Of a stretch of 64,000 nucleotides of DNA, positions 27,493 to 36,339 are shown one piece after another. The stretch is from Candidatus Gastranaerophilales bacterium. Lineage in GTDB: Bacteria; Cyanobacteriota; Vampirovibrionia; Gastranaerophilales; Gastranaerophilaceae. The position numbers and the translations under genes were made by a program. A model generated the notes under the pieces. The model was not told the DNA's origin. It did no database searches and worked only from the letters and a program-made list of their open reading frames with translations. Each line of letters begins with the position of its first letter. Position 1 is the stretch's first letter. The DNA lies in contig CALVEB010000008.1 of the NCBI GenBank assembly GCA_944326465.1, positions 1 through 64,000 of the forward strand, written 5' to 3'.

Positions 27493-29464
27493 TAAGGCGA
27501 ACAACTTAATATTCAAACTTTTTGATGATGTAAAAAGATTTCAAAATAACATAGACGAATCTCTTGCAATAACGTTAGGATTAGTTTATCTGATATATAC
27601 AGACAAGGAATCTTTTTTAACAGCAAGCGGAATGCATGATCCCAATAATACATATCCATATATCGATGTTGTAGATTTTTATATGGATAATATTCGCAAT
27701 AGAATGGATCTTAAATTTGCCAATGAACAACTTGAAAGATACTTAGTTAATAATATAAAAAGTTATGAGGAATTTGCAACTTTTTCTAAAATAGACATAA
27801 AAAATGCAATAGAAAATTTGTTACAAGATAAAAGTCCGATGTTACAAGCCTCTTCAAGGCAAACTGATAGTTTTACTCAAAGAGTTATTACTCAAATTGC
27901 AAAGCTACTAAATTCTAAAGGTCCATACATTGATCTCGCTGTAGGTACTGGAAGTTTATTAAAAGATTTTGATGGAGAAGTTTGGGGAGATGATATCAAT
28001 CCTAAAATGGTAGTTATTGCCAGATGTTATTTGTATTTTTATTTAAATGATGTAACTTATGAAAGTTTAATAAATGATATTAGACTACAAGATAGTATAG
28101 AAACTTTTAATTATACAGGATATAAAAATGCTGTTATATTTTTTGATCCTCCAATGGGTGATTTTAGACTATATCCCAAAGATGAAAGATGGCAAAATAC
28201 AGAAATTTTCAATAAAAAACCAGTAAAATTACAAAGTGAAATTTTGTTTCTTATGAATTTTTTAGTTAATGCTAAAAATAATGATTATTTTATAGGATTA
28301 TTCCCCGAAAATATATTAAATAAAAATAGCTACGAATATAACAATATTCGAAAATACTTAATAGAACATTCTTTAATTTGCGTTATTAGAGTTTTAACAG
28401 GACATGTTTTATTGATTGGACAAAAAAAGTTAGATATCAAAAAATATCCGGACATTTCAGTTATTAGAATTCAACAGCTATTAAATTCTGAACAATTAGA
28501 CTTTATTGTTAAAGAAATAATAAAAGGTAAAGATATAAATTTTACCCCTTATTTCAGTATTAAACCAAGTGATTTTGGTACCATTATAAAAAATTATGAT
28601 AGTATTGAAAATTATAATAAAGACTTTAGAAGCATTACCTATGCAATATATAAACGAAATGACTTATTAAAAAATAATTTTGCAATAAATTTACCCGAAA
28701 AATTAACATATGAAGATTTGCATAAGAATAATAAAGAAACCCTTCAAGAACTCTTAAAAAAAATTAATGATAATGAAGAAGAGATTAAAATAAAAATACA
28801 GCAAATAAATGACACTGTTTCTCAAATACAAAGTAAAGAAGAAACACAATATAAATTTGAACCTTGGTTTAGTAATAATATAACAGATAAAATAAATAAT
28901 GTTTTATCTTATTTCTATTCAAAGTACTATTTAGATTTATTAACTGAAGATAATATTGAAAGTTGGTTTGATTTTCAAATAAGAGATAATGTAACGCCAG
29001 AAAAATTTACTAATTTGAAAATATTATTTGAAAGTCGACGTGTTAAATTGTTAAAAAATAAAGTAAAAATATATTTTGGAGAAAATAAAGAGAATTTACA
29101 AAAAGATATTAATTGGATGGAATTTTACAATTTATTTGATCCTCTCAAAGATAAAGATTTAAAATGTATATTTGAATTAACAAATAATGATAAGAATATA
29201 AAACTTATTTTTGAAAACCTTTGTCAATATTGGATGTTAGATCAAAATGAAGATAATACATTATTAAAACAAAAAGAATTTCCAATAAAAGAATTTACTC
29301 GATGTTTAAAAGTATTAGAAAATTTAGGATTAGTTATTTTTGATAAAAGGAAAGTTTATACTTCTGAACACGAACATTCTGAAATTGACCTATATAAAAG
29401 ATTTATTCCAAATATAAAATATATAGATGCTATAAGAATTGAGGAAGCACAAAATGTTCGATGA
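27485..29464 (+). CDS. Methyltransferase-fold protein with altered motifs
   Basis: A 659-residue protein. Residues 1-130 are helical; 148-160 form a SAM-like motif I (YIDLAVGTGSLL); the acidic GDDIN follows at 168-172. The catalytic position reads FFDPPMGDF (219-227), where N6-adenine methyltransferases have (N/D)PP(Y/F/W). The C-terminal half (from about 420) is a coiled-coil-rich, K/E-rich region ending in a possible winged-helix (CLKVLENLGLVIFDKRKVYT). It overlaps hsdS by 8 bases and the ATPase gene by 11. I suggest a divergent methyltransferase or a DNA/nucleotide-sensing pseudoenzyme partner of the ATPase. The gene is visibly more AT-rich than hsdR. Confidence 0.65.
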   Translation: MNNKANNLIFKLFDDVKRFQNNIDESLAITLGLVYLIYTDKESFLTASGMHDPNNTYPYIDVVDFYMDNIRNRMDLKFANEQLERYLVNNIKSYEEFATFSKIDIKNAIENLLQDKSPMLQASSRQTDSFTQRVITQIAKLLNSKGPYIDLAVGTGSLLKDFDGEVWGDDINPKMVVIARCYLYFYLNDVTYESLINDIRLQDSIETFNYTGYKNAVIFFDPPMGDFRLYPKDERWQNTEIFNKKPVKLQSEILFLMNFLVNAKNNDYFIGLFPENILNKNSYEYNNIRKYLIEHSLICVIRVLTGHVLLIGQKKLDIKKYPDISVIRIQQLLNSEQLDFIVKEIIKGKDINFTPYFSIKPSDFGTIIKNYDSIENYNKDFRSITYAIYKRNDLLKNNFAINLPEKLTYEDLHKNNKETLQELLKKINDNEEEIKIKIQQINDTVSQIQSKEETQYKFEPWFSNNITDKINNVLSYFYSKYYLDLLTEDNIESWFDFQIRDNVTPEKFTNLKILFESRRVKLLKNKVKIYFGENKENLQKDINWMEFYNLFDPLKDKDLKCIFELTNNDKNIKLIFENLCQYWMLDQNEDNTLLKQKEFPIKEFTRCLKVLENLGLVIFDKRKVYTSEHEHSEIDLYKRFIPNIKYIDAIRIEEAQNVR

Positions 29465-30830
29465 GTTATACATAAATGACTATTGTAATTTTAACACCTT
29501 TAGAATGATTTTTCCTATAAAGAAAAATACAAAAAATTGTGCAAATTTAAATTTAATAGTTGGGAAAAATGGCTCAGGTAAAAGTTCTTTATTAGATGCT
29601 CTATTTGAAATTGGAGAATACAATTTAAAGGATAATTTTGCTCAAGTTGATAACACTAGATTTGAATATAAAATAATTAAAGAAAACAAAATAATTAGTT
29701 CTAATTTAAAAATTAAAGGCAGTGAATTAATGCCAAAAGATGAAAAGAATGATTATTTTTGGGATGCAATCATTCGTTTGCATACAGGACATACTGCAAG
29801 ACAATATAATTCATATCGAAACAATATATATTCATTAACAACAAATACTACAAAGTGGGCCTTACTTGCATATATTACAAGTGGAATATGGCATTCATTA
29901 TATAAATGTACTATTGATGCAGCATTATGGGATAAACTACAAAATATAATATTTGGGGAAAATAACCATATAAAAATACAAATTATTTGGTTAGATATCA
30001 AAAAAGAACATGATTATGACGAAATAGACAATTCTGTAATAAGAGATATTAGAGAACCAGATGGTTATATATATATTGGAAACAAAATAACAAGATATTT
30101 TTGGAATTTAGAAAAACCAATTACTATAGAACCATTCGGGACTAATATTAAACAAAAAAAAATTAATCCATTGCCTATATTAGCAACTTTTTTAGATAAA
30201 ATAGATCCTATAAAAATATCCAAAGATTTAAACGGGAAATATATTGATACCGGATTTTTATACAGCAAAGGTGATTCTAATAAATTATATCCAGATTCAT
30301 TTTTAAGTGATGGGGAACATGGTTTTTTTACAAGATTTGCACTACTAATGCTTTTAAAAGAAGAAAATTTAAACTATCATAAACATTTTCTAATATTATT
30401 AGATGAACCAGAAACTCATTTTAATGAAAATTGGAAAACATCGTTTCTAAATCTTGTGTGTAAAATTTTTGAGAATACAAATCATGATATTTTTATTGCA
30501 ACGCACTCTGCAATGTTGGTTACAGATGCAAAAGAAGATGAAATTCATCGATTAGAGAATTTACCTTCGGGCATAGTGCACTATCCTGTGCCAATAAAAA
30601 CTTATGGGGCAAATATTATTGATATAGGACGTGCCTTATTTAAAATGGAGTCTGATGTTGGAGAACGGGTTAAAAGTGATATTCAGCAGGCAATGGATAA
30701 TAATGATAAAGAAAAATTAGAAGAATTAATCAGAGAAGTAGGCCCAGGAGAATGGCGTTGGAAAATAAGAAGTAAATTAAATCAATTAGAAAAAGCTGAT
30801 ATGTGCTGTAATTTTAAAACAAAAGGTTAA
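29454..30830 (+). CDS. AAA/ABC-type ATPase, Septu PtuA/OLD-like
   Basis: A 458-residue ATPase with an SMC/ABC-like head: Walker A VGKNGSGKSS (about 36-45), a signature-like LSDGEHGFFTR (about 284), Walker B FLILLDEPETHF (about 315), and an H-loop IFIATHSAML. This is the arrangement in PtuA, RloC and OLD-family defence ATPases; no Toprim domain is seen. The start ATG 29454 has GAGGAAG upstream; an earlier ATG at 29439 lacks one. An HNH nuclease gene follows 10 bases later, the Septu (PtuAB) order. Confidence 0.8.
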   Translation: MFDELYINDYCNFNTFRMIFPIKKNTKNCANLNLIVGKNGSGKSSLLDALFEIGEYNLKDNFAQVDNTRFEYKIIKENKIISSNLKIKGSELMPKDEKNDYFWDAIIRLHTGHTARQYNSYRNNIYSLTTNTTKWALLAYITSGIWHSLYKCTIDAALWDKLQNIIFGENNHIKIQIIWLDIKKEHDYDEIDNSVIRDIREPDGYIYIGNKITRYFWNLEKPITIEPFGTNIKQKKINPLPILATFLDKIDPIKISKDLNGKYIDTGFLYSKGDSNKLYPDSFLSDGEHGFFTRFALLMLLKEENLNYHKHFLILLDEPETHFNENWKTSFLNLVCKIFENTNHDIFIATHSAMLVTDAKEDEIHRLENLPSGIVHYPVPIKTYGANIIDIGRALFKMESDVGERVKSDIQQAMDNNDKEKLEELIREVGPGEWRWKIRSKLNQLEKADMCCNFKTKG

Positions 30831-30840
30831 TAGTTGGAAA

Positions 30841-31716
30841 ATGAAAAATAAAAATCTTTTTAAAAAAATTTTAGAACAAAGATTTTTTAAAATTCTAGGA
30901 ACCAGTATCCTAAAAAGCGACTATGAGCAATTTTTATGGACAGTAAAAGATATTTCAGAAGATTTAAAAACAAACATAATCAATAAATTTGATACAATGA
31001 CTTGTAATAGTTCTGAATTTAGAAGTAAATTTGGGCATTTGTCTTTTAAACAAGCATTTATAAAAGATTATTTTAATGGTACAACTCCAAGATGTTGTTT
31101 TTGTGGAAAACTTTTAGAAGAAGCACACAATAAATATAATGAAACATATATTATTGCAGATATTGAACATGTTTTTCCTAAAAGTAAATTTCCTCAATTT
31201 ACTTTACACATAGATAATTGGGTACCTTGTTGCAAAGAGTGTAATGAAATAATCAAAAAAGATGAATTTTTTCCTTCAGACCCAATACAAAATTTTAACA
31301 CTGTATTAGAAGATTTACACACAGATATTGATAATATGCATCCGCTTGAATTATGGAAATTATATACCATAAATTATGATGAAAACTTAAACATTAAAAT
31401 TAATAAAAATTGTAGCGAAGCTACAACAGAATTTTTAAGTTTTTATGGAATTGAATCTCGAATTAAAATAATGGCAGCACGTTGTTATGATATTTTACTC
31501 AATATAATTCGGCATTCAAATATTCGTTCTCCTGAATCTTTAGAACGATTGCTTGAAAATATGGCTTCAAGTAACTGGCATGAGATTAATGATGGCTATT
31601 CTTTAAATAATAGTCCACAAATCTGGCAAGAATTTATTGAAAATATTTTGTATGATGAATGTAAACTTATGGCTCTTTGGGACGAAGTAAAATCTATGAA
31701 TATGAGCATTTTTTAA
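30841..31716 (+). CDS. HNH endonuclease, Septu PtuB-like
   Basis: A 291-residue HNH nuclease. The zinc knuckle is CFCGK (C85-x2-C88) with CKECN (C131-x2-C134). The catalytic DIEHVFPKSKFP (H110) and DNWVPC (N126) complete the beta-beta-alpha-metal fold. About 80 helical residues precede it and about 140 follow. It would be the nuclease effector driven by the ATPase encoded immediately upstream. It is the last intact gene of the six-gene operon; a decayed CxxC gene starts one base after its stop. Confidence 0.8.
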   Translation: MKNKNLFKKILEQRFFKILGTSILKSDYEQFLWTVKDISEDLKTNIINKFDTMTCNSSEFRSKFGHLSFKQAFIKDYFNGTTPRCCFCGKLLEEAHNKYNETYIIADIEHVFPKSKFPQFTLHIDNWVPCCKECNEIIKKDEFFPSDPIQNFNTVLEDLHTDIDNMHPLELWKLYTINYDENLNIKINKNCSEATTEFLSFYGIESRIKIMAARCYDILLNIIRHSNIRSPESLERLLENMASSNWHEINDGYSLNNSPQIWQEFIENILYDECKLMALWDEVKSMNMSIF

Positions 31717-31717
31717 T

Positions 31718-32101
31718 ATGAAGGGAAAAAACGAAAAACAAATTGTAGGAATATGTAAATTCTGTGGACAGGAAAAGAAATTAATTAAAGCACACATAAT
31801 TCTAAGGCATTTTTACCTTAATTATAAAAATGAAACAATGCTGCAATAAATTCAAAAGCAGAAGATTTCTCAAATATAAACCTGGACAATATGAAGATAT
31901 CGCTTAAAAAATACTAAAAGTTGAAATTGAAAAAGATAACTTATTTAAAATATTAATATTCAAATTCCCTCGAAATATGGACAATAATTCTATAGCTCAT
32001 TTATCAAAAATAAAACTCAAGCACGAAGCATATTGTTTATGCATGGCAGGATATTATATTTATATTTTTATTAATGAAAAAAAATATTCCTTTCGATGTT
32101 A
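31718..32101 (+). pseudogene. Remnant of a CxxC zinc-knuckle gene
   Basis: ATG 31718 opens MKGKNEKQIVGICKFCGQEK, KLIKAHIILRHFY and stops early. Further downstream, in shifted frames, fragments such as KFKSRRFLKYKPGQYEDIA, KILKVEIEKDNLFKILIFKF and MAGYYIYIFINEKKYSF look like the rest of the same protein. The N-terminus matches the CxFCG...KAHIIP type found beside HNH and ATPase genes. Several stops and frame changes make it a clear pseudogene. It ends where the dgt fragment begins on the other strand. Confidence 0.6.
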
Positions 32102-32154
32102 TCAAATACTACGGAGAAATTTTTTTAAGAAAAGAAAATTTATATTTAAGATAC

Positions 32155-32565
32155 TTTCTACTGCATGACCAAAAGGCGTATGCCCTAAATCATGACCAAG
32201 AGAAATTGCTTCGATTAAGTTTTGATTGAGTCCTAAAGATGAAGCTACCGAACGTGATATCTGAGTAATTTCTAAAGTATGAGATAATCGATTCGTATAA
32301 TGATCTCCTTGGTTTGTCATGTACACTTGCGTTTTTTCCATTAATCTTTTAAACGCGAGTGAATAATAATAATCCTATCTTTGTCTCTTTCAAATTCGGT
32401 TCTTCTAGTACATGGTTTATAGTTTTCCATGTACAATCTAGTTGCATTGTTTGATTTTATTGCGTATTTGGCTAATGTATTTTCTTCGATTTTTTCTATA
32501 TTTTCACGAATTCTATTTATAGTTTTCTTTTGCATATAATTCTCATAATACTCACCATATAACAA
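32155..32565 (-). pseudogene. dgt: dGTPase (HD domain) fragment with frameshift
   Basis: The N-terminal part (32565-32343) reads NTLAKYAIKSN...[18 protein letters not shown], and the next frame reads [53 protein letters not shown]. In intact dGTPases these are continuous (HSRAFxRLxxKTQV). Four bases are missing at about 32350-32355. The gene then breaks off after the HD motif near 32155, so about two thirds of the protein is lost. Intact dGTPase hydrolyses dGTP to deoxyguanosine and triphosphate and can protect against phage. Confidence 0.75.
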
Positions 32566-32938
32566 TAAAAGTAAGCCATGCGCGATATTATGTTAAGGAT
32601 TATTAATTTTTGAGTTTGATATATTAAATTAATACTTTTTAATAAAAGATTACACAAACATTTGCAGGAGTTATTCTATACCTAAAATTTCACGCTCGAT
32701 TTGGCGGATGAAGTCTGGAGAAAGTTCTGTTTTTATTTGCGGAGTTTTATTTCTATTCAAAAATGGTTTTATTTAAAAAATGATTTAATCCAAAAATATA
32801 AATATCCTAAATTTCTATTAAATTTTATAAGTTTCAAGATTAGAACTTCTAATGGAGAATTTATAGTAGCTAAATTAGATAAAAAATTACAAAAAGCGAT
32901 TATTGAAGATATAAAATAAAGTATTGTTCAATCTAATA
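32566..32938. other. Decayed intergenic stretch with gene scraps
   Basis: On the minus strand 32767-32676 reads KPFLNRNKTPQIKTELSPDF, IRQIEREILGIE and a stop, like the end of a lost gene. On the plus strand 32760-32919 reads ...GEFIVAKLDKKLQKAIIEDI K and a stop, with no start of its own. Neither is recognised. Confidence 0.35.
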
Positions 32939-33017
32939 GATAATTTGGGGTACCTCGGGTTGTGAGTAAAAAATTGCACTTTTCTGCACTAGGCTAAAAT
33001 AGGCCTTGTGAGTGTAA
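32939..33017. repeat. Right direct repeat of the restriction/defence cassette
   Basis: Partner of 20997-21074, same orientation, about 90 percent identical by eye, with one extra A. The two copies enclose 11.9 kb. Confidence 0.85.
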
Positions 33018-33120
33018 TAGACCCTGTGAAACAAATTCAGGATGGCAGAATTTTTATATTTTCCCTGTCTCAATATCCCGGAAATTCGTCCTCTGCCGGC
33101 TCGCGCTTCGTCCGCAAATC

Positions 33121-33200
33121 CGCTCGAACCAAAATAGTGTTTCTCGCCCTACTACAGAGATTAAAAAAGACAGGTACAAGACCTGTCTTCTTTAATCTGG
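33121..33200. repeat. 80-bp repeat with terminator hairpin, copy A
   Basis: Begins CGCTCGAACCAAAATAGTG and ends in the hairpin GATTAAAAAAGACAGG ... CCTGTCTTCTTTAATC. It is repeated at 33306-33385 with two mismatches. The last three bases join the tRNA-Ile 3' fragment. Confidence 0.8.
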
Positions 33201-33213
33201 GCCGCAGTGGACT
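33198..33213 (-). repeat. 16-bp fragment of the tRNA-Ile 3' end
   Basis: TGGGCCGCAGTGGACT is identical to 46073-46088, the 3' acceptor and T-stem of tRNA-Ile(GAU), in the same orientation. It is a candidate attachment-site remnant (see findings). Confidence 0.6.
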
Positions 33214-33305
33214 GTCTTGCTCACTCGCGTTTAACGGCAATTTCGCATTTTGTTTTCAGTGATTTCATCACTTCAAACAAAACTGCTCCAGCCTCAGCTC
33301 GTTCG

Positions 33306-33385
33306 CGCTCGAACCAAAATAGTGCTTCTCGCCCTACTACAGAGATTAAAAAAGACAGGTACAAGACCTGTCTTTTTTAATCTGG
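33306..33385. repeat. 80-bp repeat with terminator hairpin, copy B
   Basis: Second copy of 33121-33200, 185 bases further on. It lacks the tRNA fragment after the hairpin. Confidence 0.8.
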
Positions 33386-33574
33386 ACGTTGACGTACGGT
33401 TTAACACTCCAAATTCGCCAAATTGCAGCATAGCTTAGGATTTGGACTAGTTGAAAACCTGCAATTTTTCTGACTGATTTTTCTGAACTTCTGTAGGCAA
33501 AAAACTGCAAAACTGTTGAAAGCTTGAATATGACTGCAAAACAAGTATGTCGCAACAAAATGAAAGGGATTTTT

Positions 33575-33847
33575 ATGGCAAGGCTTAGTTCTAAAAAATT
33601 GAATGAGTTGAAAGAAGTTAATCTGCTGACAAATGACGAGATTTCTAAGTTGACAGGCATACCTCTGTTCACTGTTGAAAATCTTTTTTCTGGGCGAAAT
33701 CTTTACCCTACTATGTGGATGCTTGTTGCTCTTATGGAGTTGTTTAGCTGTGATATGAAAGATTTCTTTGAGTATGAGGAAGATGAGTTTAACAGCTATG
33801 ACAGTTTTTCCAGTCAGTTTCCAGAAATTATCACAAATTTATTCTAA
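33575..33847 (+). CDS. Small HTH protein of the mobile element
   Basis: About 90 residues. MARLSSKKLNELKEVNLLTN leads to an HTH (NDEISKLTGIPLFTVENLFSGRN), then LVALMELFSCDMKDFFEYEE. The start ATG 33575 follows AAAGGGA by 5-6 bases; an upstream in-frame ATG at 33524 has none. It is the first plus-strand gene after the tRNA fragment and may be an element regulator, though the target is not known. Confidence 0.65.
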   Translation: MARLSSKKLNELKEVNLLTNDEISKLTGIPLFTVENLFSGRNLYPTMWMLVALMELFSCDMKDFFEYEEDEFNSYDSFSSQFPEIITNLF

Positions 33848-33877
33848 TGCTACAGGCAAATGTATGTGAAATAAATA

Positions 33878-34960
33878 TTATTCATTAATCCATTGGACTT
33901 CAATATTACCATTCATAGATATTTCATATTTGATATGATGTGTTGCATCTGGACAAGTTGTAATGGATGTACTTTTTAAAGCTATTTTACGAACTAAAAA
34001 CTCAGCATCCCCAAATACTGTTTTTTGACTTTTATCTTTTAATACTCTTATTTGGGTTGAATGTGTCATTATTTTTTCTAAAATTTCTGATTTAGGAATT
34101 CTGGATTTATTATATGGTGATATTATTATCTGGTAATCTTTACCCCAAATATCCCAAATCTCTTTATTATATGCCCCTCCACTTCCATGATGTGGTGCTT
34201 TAAGAAAAACTAAATTGCTTTTTAATAATGGATACCGTTCTTCTTTATATATTTCTTGCCAAGATTCGTTAGTTACATCTCCACCTAATAAAATTTTTAA
34301 ATCACCAAATTCAATGATTAAAGCTACTGAAATTATATTATGAACAGATGATTCTATTGAAAAATTACCAGATAAGCCATTATTTTTACACGCTTTATAC
34401 AAACACTCATTATATTTTTTACTATACTCATCAATGTCATTTGCACAAGGTGCAATACAAGTTATAGCTATATTTTCATCAAGCGTATTTAAACCATATA
34501 GTATTTTCCCTAAACATAGCTGTGCATCTATAGTTTTTATTAATTTTTTATTCTTTAAATCAGAAATTTTTTCAAATAATTTCAAAAGATATCCCGGTTT
34601 AGGTTTAGAAATATAAATATCTGTTGAATTCTTTAAGAATTTTTCATCAATTTGTTCAATAAGCTCTGAGAGACCTTTTAATCTCCCAAAATGAAACCGT
34701 CCTAATAAGTTAATTTGAATTTCATGTGCTTCACAATATGTTAGTAAATCTATTAAATAATGAGTGTGGTCATCATGAGGATGTGTCCATAACAAAAATT
34801 CAATTGAACTTAATTTGTTTTCTGATACATACAGATTAAACCATTTTAAAAAATCTTTATACCCAAAATCTACAATACCAATCTTACCATTAGGAAACTT
34901 TATAAAAATAGTTTCACCATTGCCATCTCCAAAAACCCTAATCACAAGATTAGATGTCAT
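33878..34960 (-). CDS. Metallo-beta-lactamase-fold hydrolase (ComEC C-domain-like)
   Basis: About 360 residues. MBL motifs are WTHPHDDHTHY (metal ligands, about residues 59-69), a LGGD motif (ILLGGDVTNES), and APHHGSGGAYN. This matches the ComEC/Rec2-like MBL group often found in defence islands; such enzymes may act on nucleic acids or cyclic nucleotides. ATG 34960 has GAGGAAAA upstream. It overlaps the preceding gene by 11 bases and is the last gene of a three-gene minus-strand operon. Confidence 0.75.
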   Translation of the reverse strand: MTSNLVIRVFGDGNGETIFIKFPNGKIGIVDFGYKDFLKWFNLYVSENKLSSIEFLLWTHPHDDHTHYLIDLLTYCEAHEIQINLLGRFHFGRLKGLSELIEQIDEKFLKNSTDIYISKPKPGYLLKLFEKISDLKNKKLIKTIDAQLCLGKILYGLNTLDENIAITCIAPCANDIDEYSKKYNECLYKACKNNGLSGNFSIESSVHNIISVALIIEFGDLKILLGGDVTNESWQEIYKEERYPLLKSNLVFLKAPHHGSGGAYNKEIWDIWGKDYQIIISPYNKSRIPKSEILEKIMTHSTQIRVLKDKSQKTVFGDAEFLVRKIALKSTSITTCPDATHHIKYEISMNGNIEVQWINE

Positions 34961-35369
34961 AGTTTTCCTCATATAAAGAAATCCTATTAGCAAATTTTCT
35001 ATCTTCAATTTTTTCTAGTAATGTTTCATTGTACTTTTCAAATTCAAAGGTCATATCATACTGTTTAAGTAAGATAAAATCATTTACTTTGATATCAAAT
35101 TCAAATTTATCAATGTTAAATTGATAAGCTTCCCCGATACCAGAATCGGTATTTTTAAAAACTATAGTTACAATATTATCATTAATTTCAGTAATTAAAC
35201 CTTTAAACTGTTCAACTAAATTCCTTTGTTCAATTATAATATTTTGCCAACCGATTTTTTCCTCTATTTGTTCATTAGTTGCTTTATATAAATATTCATT
35301 CATAGGGCTCTCAAACCAATGAGGAACTAAATCTATTTGAGATTGTATTTGTATATAATCTTTTAACAT
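34950..35369 (-). CDS. Unknown protein, middle gene of MBL cassette
   Basis: A 139-residue protein that I do not recognise. It has a charged helical N-terminus (MLKDYIQIQSQIDLVPHWFE) and a beta-rich middle (GLITEINDNIVTIVFKNT), which could be a small barrel. It ends in a helical KYNETLLEKIEDRKFANR. No membrane segment or signal is seen. Its stop overlaps the MBL gene, and it lies 14 bases from the TIGR04255-like gene, so all three are likely made together. Confidence 0.6.
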   Translation of the reverse strand: MLKDYIQIQSQIDLVPHWFESPMNEYLYKATNEQIEEKIGWQNIIIEQRNLVEQFKGLITEINDNIVTIVFKNTDSGIGEAYQFNIDKFEFDIKVNDFILLKQYDMTFEFEKYNETLLEKIEDRKFANRISLYEENYDI

Positions 35370-35383
35370 AATAAACCTCTATA

Positions 35384-36199
35384 TTATTTATTGTCAGAGA
35401 AAAATTTATCACCTAGCATATGCCTATACAAATTGTAAATAATTGTACTAAAATTATTTAAATCGTCTTCCATATGAATATTCAATTTACTTGGATTGTC
35501 TTTAAAAACTTGAAAATCGTAGATTAATGATTTAGACTTACCATCTGGATTTAAAGAGGAACCATTTCTAATAACTATTTTAGTTCCATCATTTTCTTGT
35601 GAAACAATTTCATTATAAAATCTGACAGGTTCTTCAATATCCAAACCATCATTATTAAGTAAATTAACTTCCTTTATATAATCGTTATTTAACTTATTTA
35701 ATGTATCAGCATCATAATTTACTTTATTAATCTTACGTACAAATAATGCTTTATTTTTAACAAAAATTTCTCGATTATATTCGCCTGCAACAAAAATCAA
35801 ACATTCGTATATTTTTTTAAAAGTTTTACTAAAATCTTTAAAATTAGAATAATTTGCATGTGGATTTATGCATTGAAAATCTAACATTTCGTTGTTTAGT
35901 ATTAGTTGAAATTTTCCATCTTCATCATAATATATATAATTTACAGAATTCTTTTCTTCTATTGAAACTTTATTCTTATTAAGACCTTCATTACTAATCT
36001 GTAACTTATGCTCTCGCATTGGACTTATTGTTCGTTCAGGAAATTCTGCGAAAATTTTATTATAAAAAGCCTGCTCAATACTATTTACGTTTGGATAAAC
36101 AAAATTCAATGCAATACCAACAAAATCTAGTGTATTAGTAGTATGTTGTTTTATATCCTCAATATTGTATTTTTTTAAAATTTCATATTTTATCGTCAT
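35384..36199 (-). CDS. TIGR04255-like sporadically distributed protein
   Basis: A 271-residue protein resembling the TIGR04255 family in layout. It has an early pairing of a core (TLDFVGIALNFVYPNV), FPERTISPMREHKLQIS, FQLILNNEMLDFQ, HANYSNFKDFSKTFKKIYEC, and a central FVRKINKVNYD where members have RYINRI/RYINxI. Function is unknown; the family is patchy and often near defence genes. The assignment is by pattern only. It is the first gene of the three-gene cassette; AAGGGC lies before its ATG. Confidence 0.5.
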   Translation of the reverse strand: MTIKYEILKKYNIEDIKQHTTNTLDFVGIALNFVYPNVNSIEQAFYNKIFAEFPERTISPMREHKLQISNEGLNKNKVSIEEKNSVNYIYYDEDGKFQLILNNEMLDFQCINPHANYSNFKDFSKTFKKIYECLIFVAGEYNREIFVKNKALFVRKINKVNYDADTLNKLNNDYIKEVNLLNNDGLDIEEPVRFYNEIVSQENDGTKIVIRNGSSLNPDGKSKSLIYDFQVFKDNPSKLNIHMEDDLNNFSTIIYNLYRHMLGDKFFSDNK

Positions 36200-36339
36200 C
36201 TTAAGCCCTTACTAAAAGATAATAACACCTCAAAATAAAAAATCCAATATTCATTTTAGTTATTTAAAAAAAATTTGTCTAAATATTTACATTTCTAAAA
36301 AATTAGCACTATATAGAACAGATTGACAGGAGATTTTTT

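Noticed and set aside
29454-31716. RloC/PrrC anticodon nuclease linked to Type I R-M
   Set aside because: Those are single proteins with the nuclease domain fused to the ATPase; here the ATPase has no extra nuclease domain and a separate HNH gene follows.
33121-33385. A CRISPR array
   Set aside because: There are only two 80-bp units with a terminator hairpin and a single 105-base gap; no regular spacers, leader or cas genes. No CRISPR array was seen elsewhere in the window.
33008-33438. Open frames across the 80-bp repeats
   Set aside because: The frames exist because the repeats have no stops; both encode the same repeated sequence and there is no ribosome binding site.
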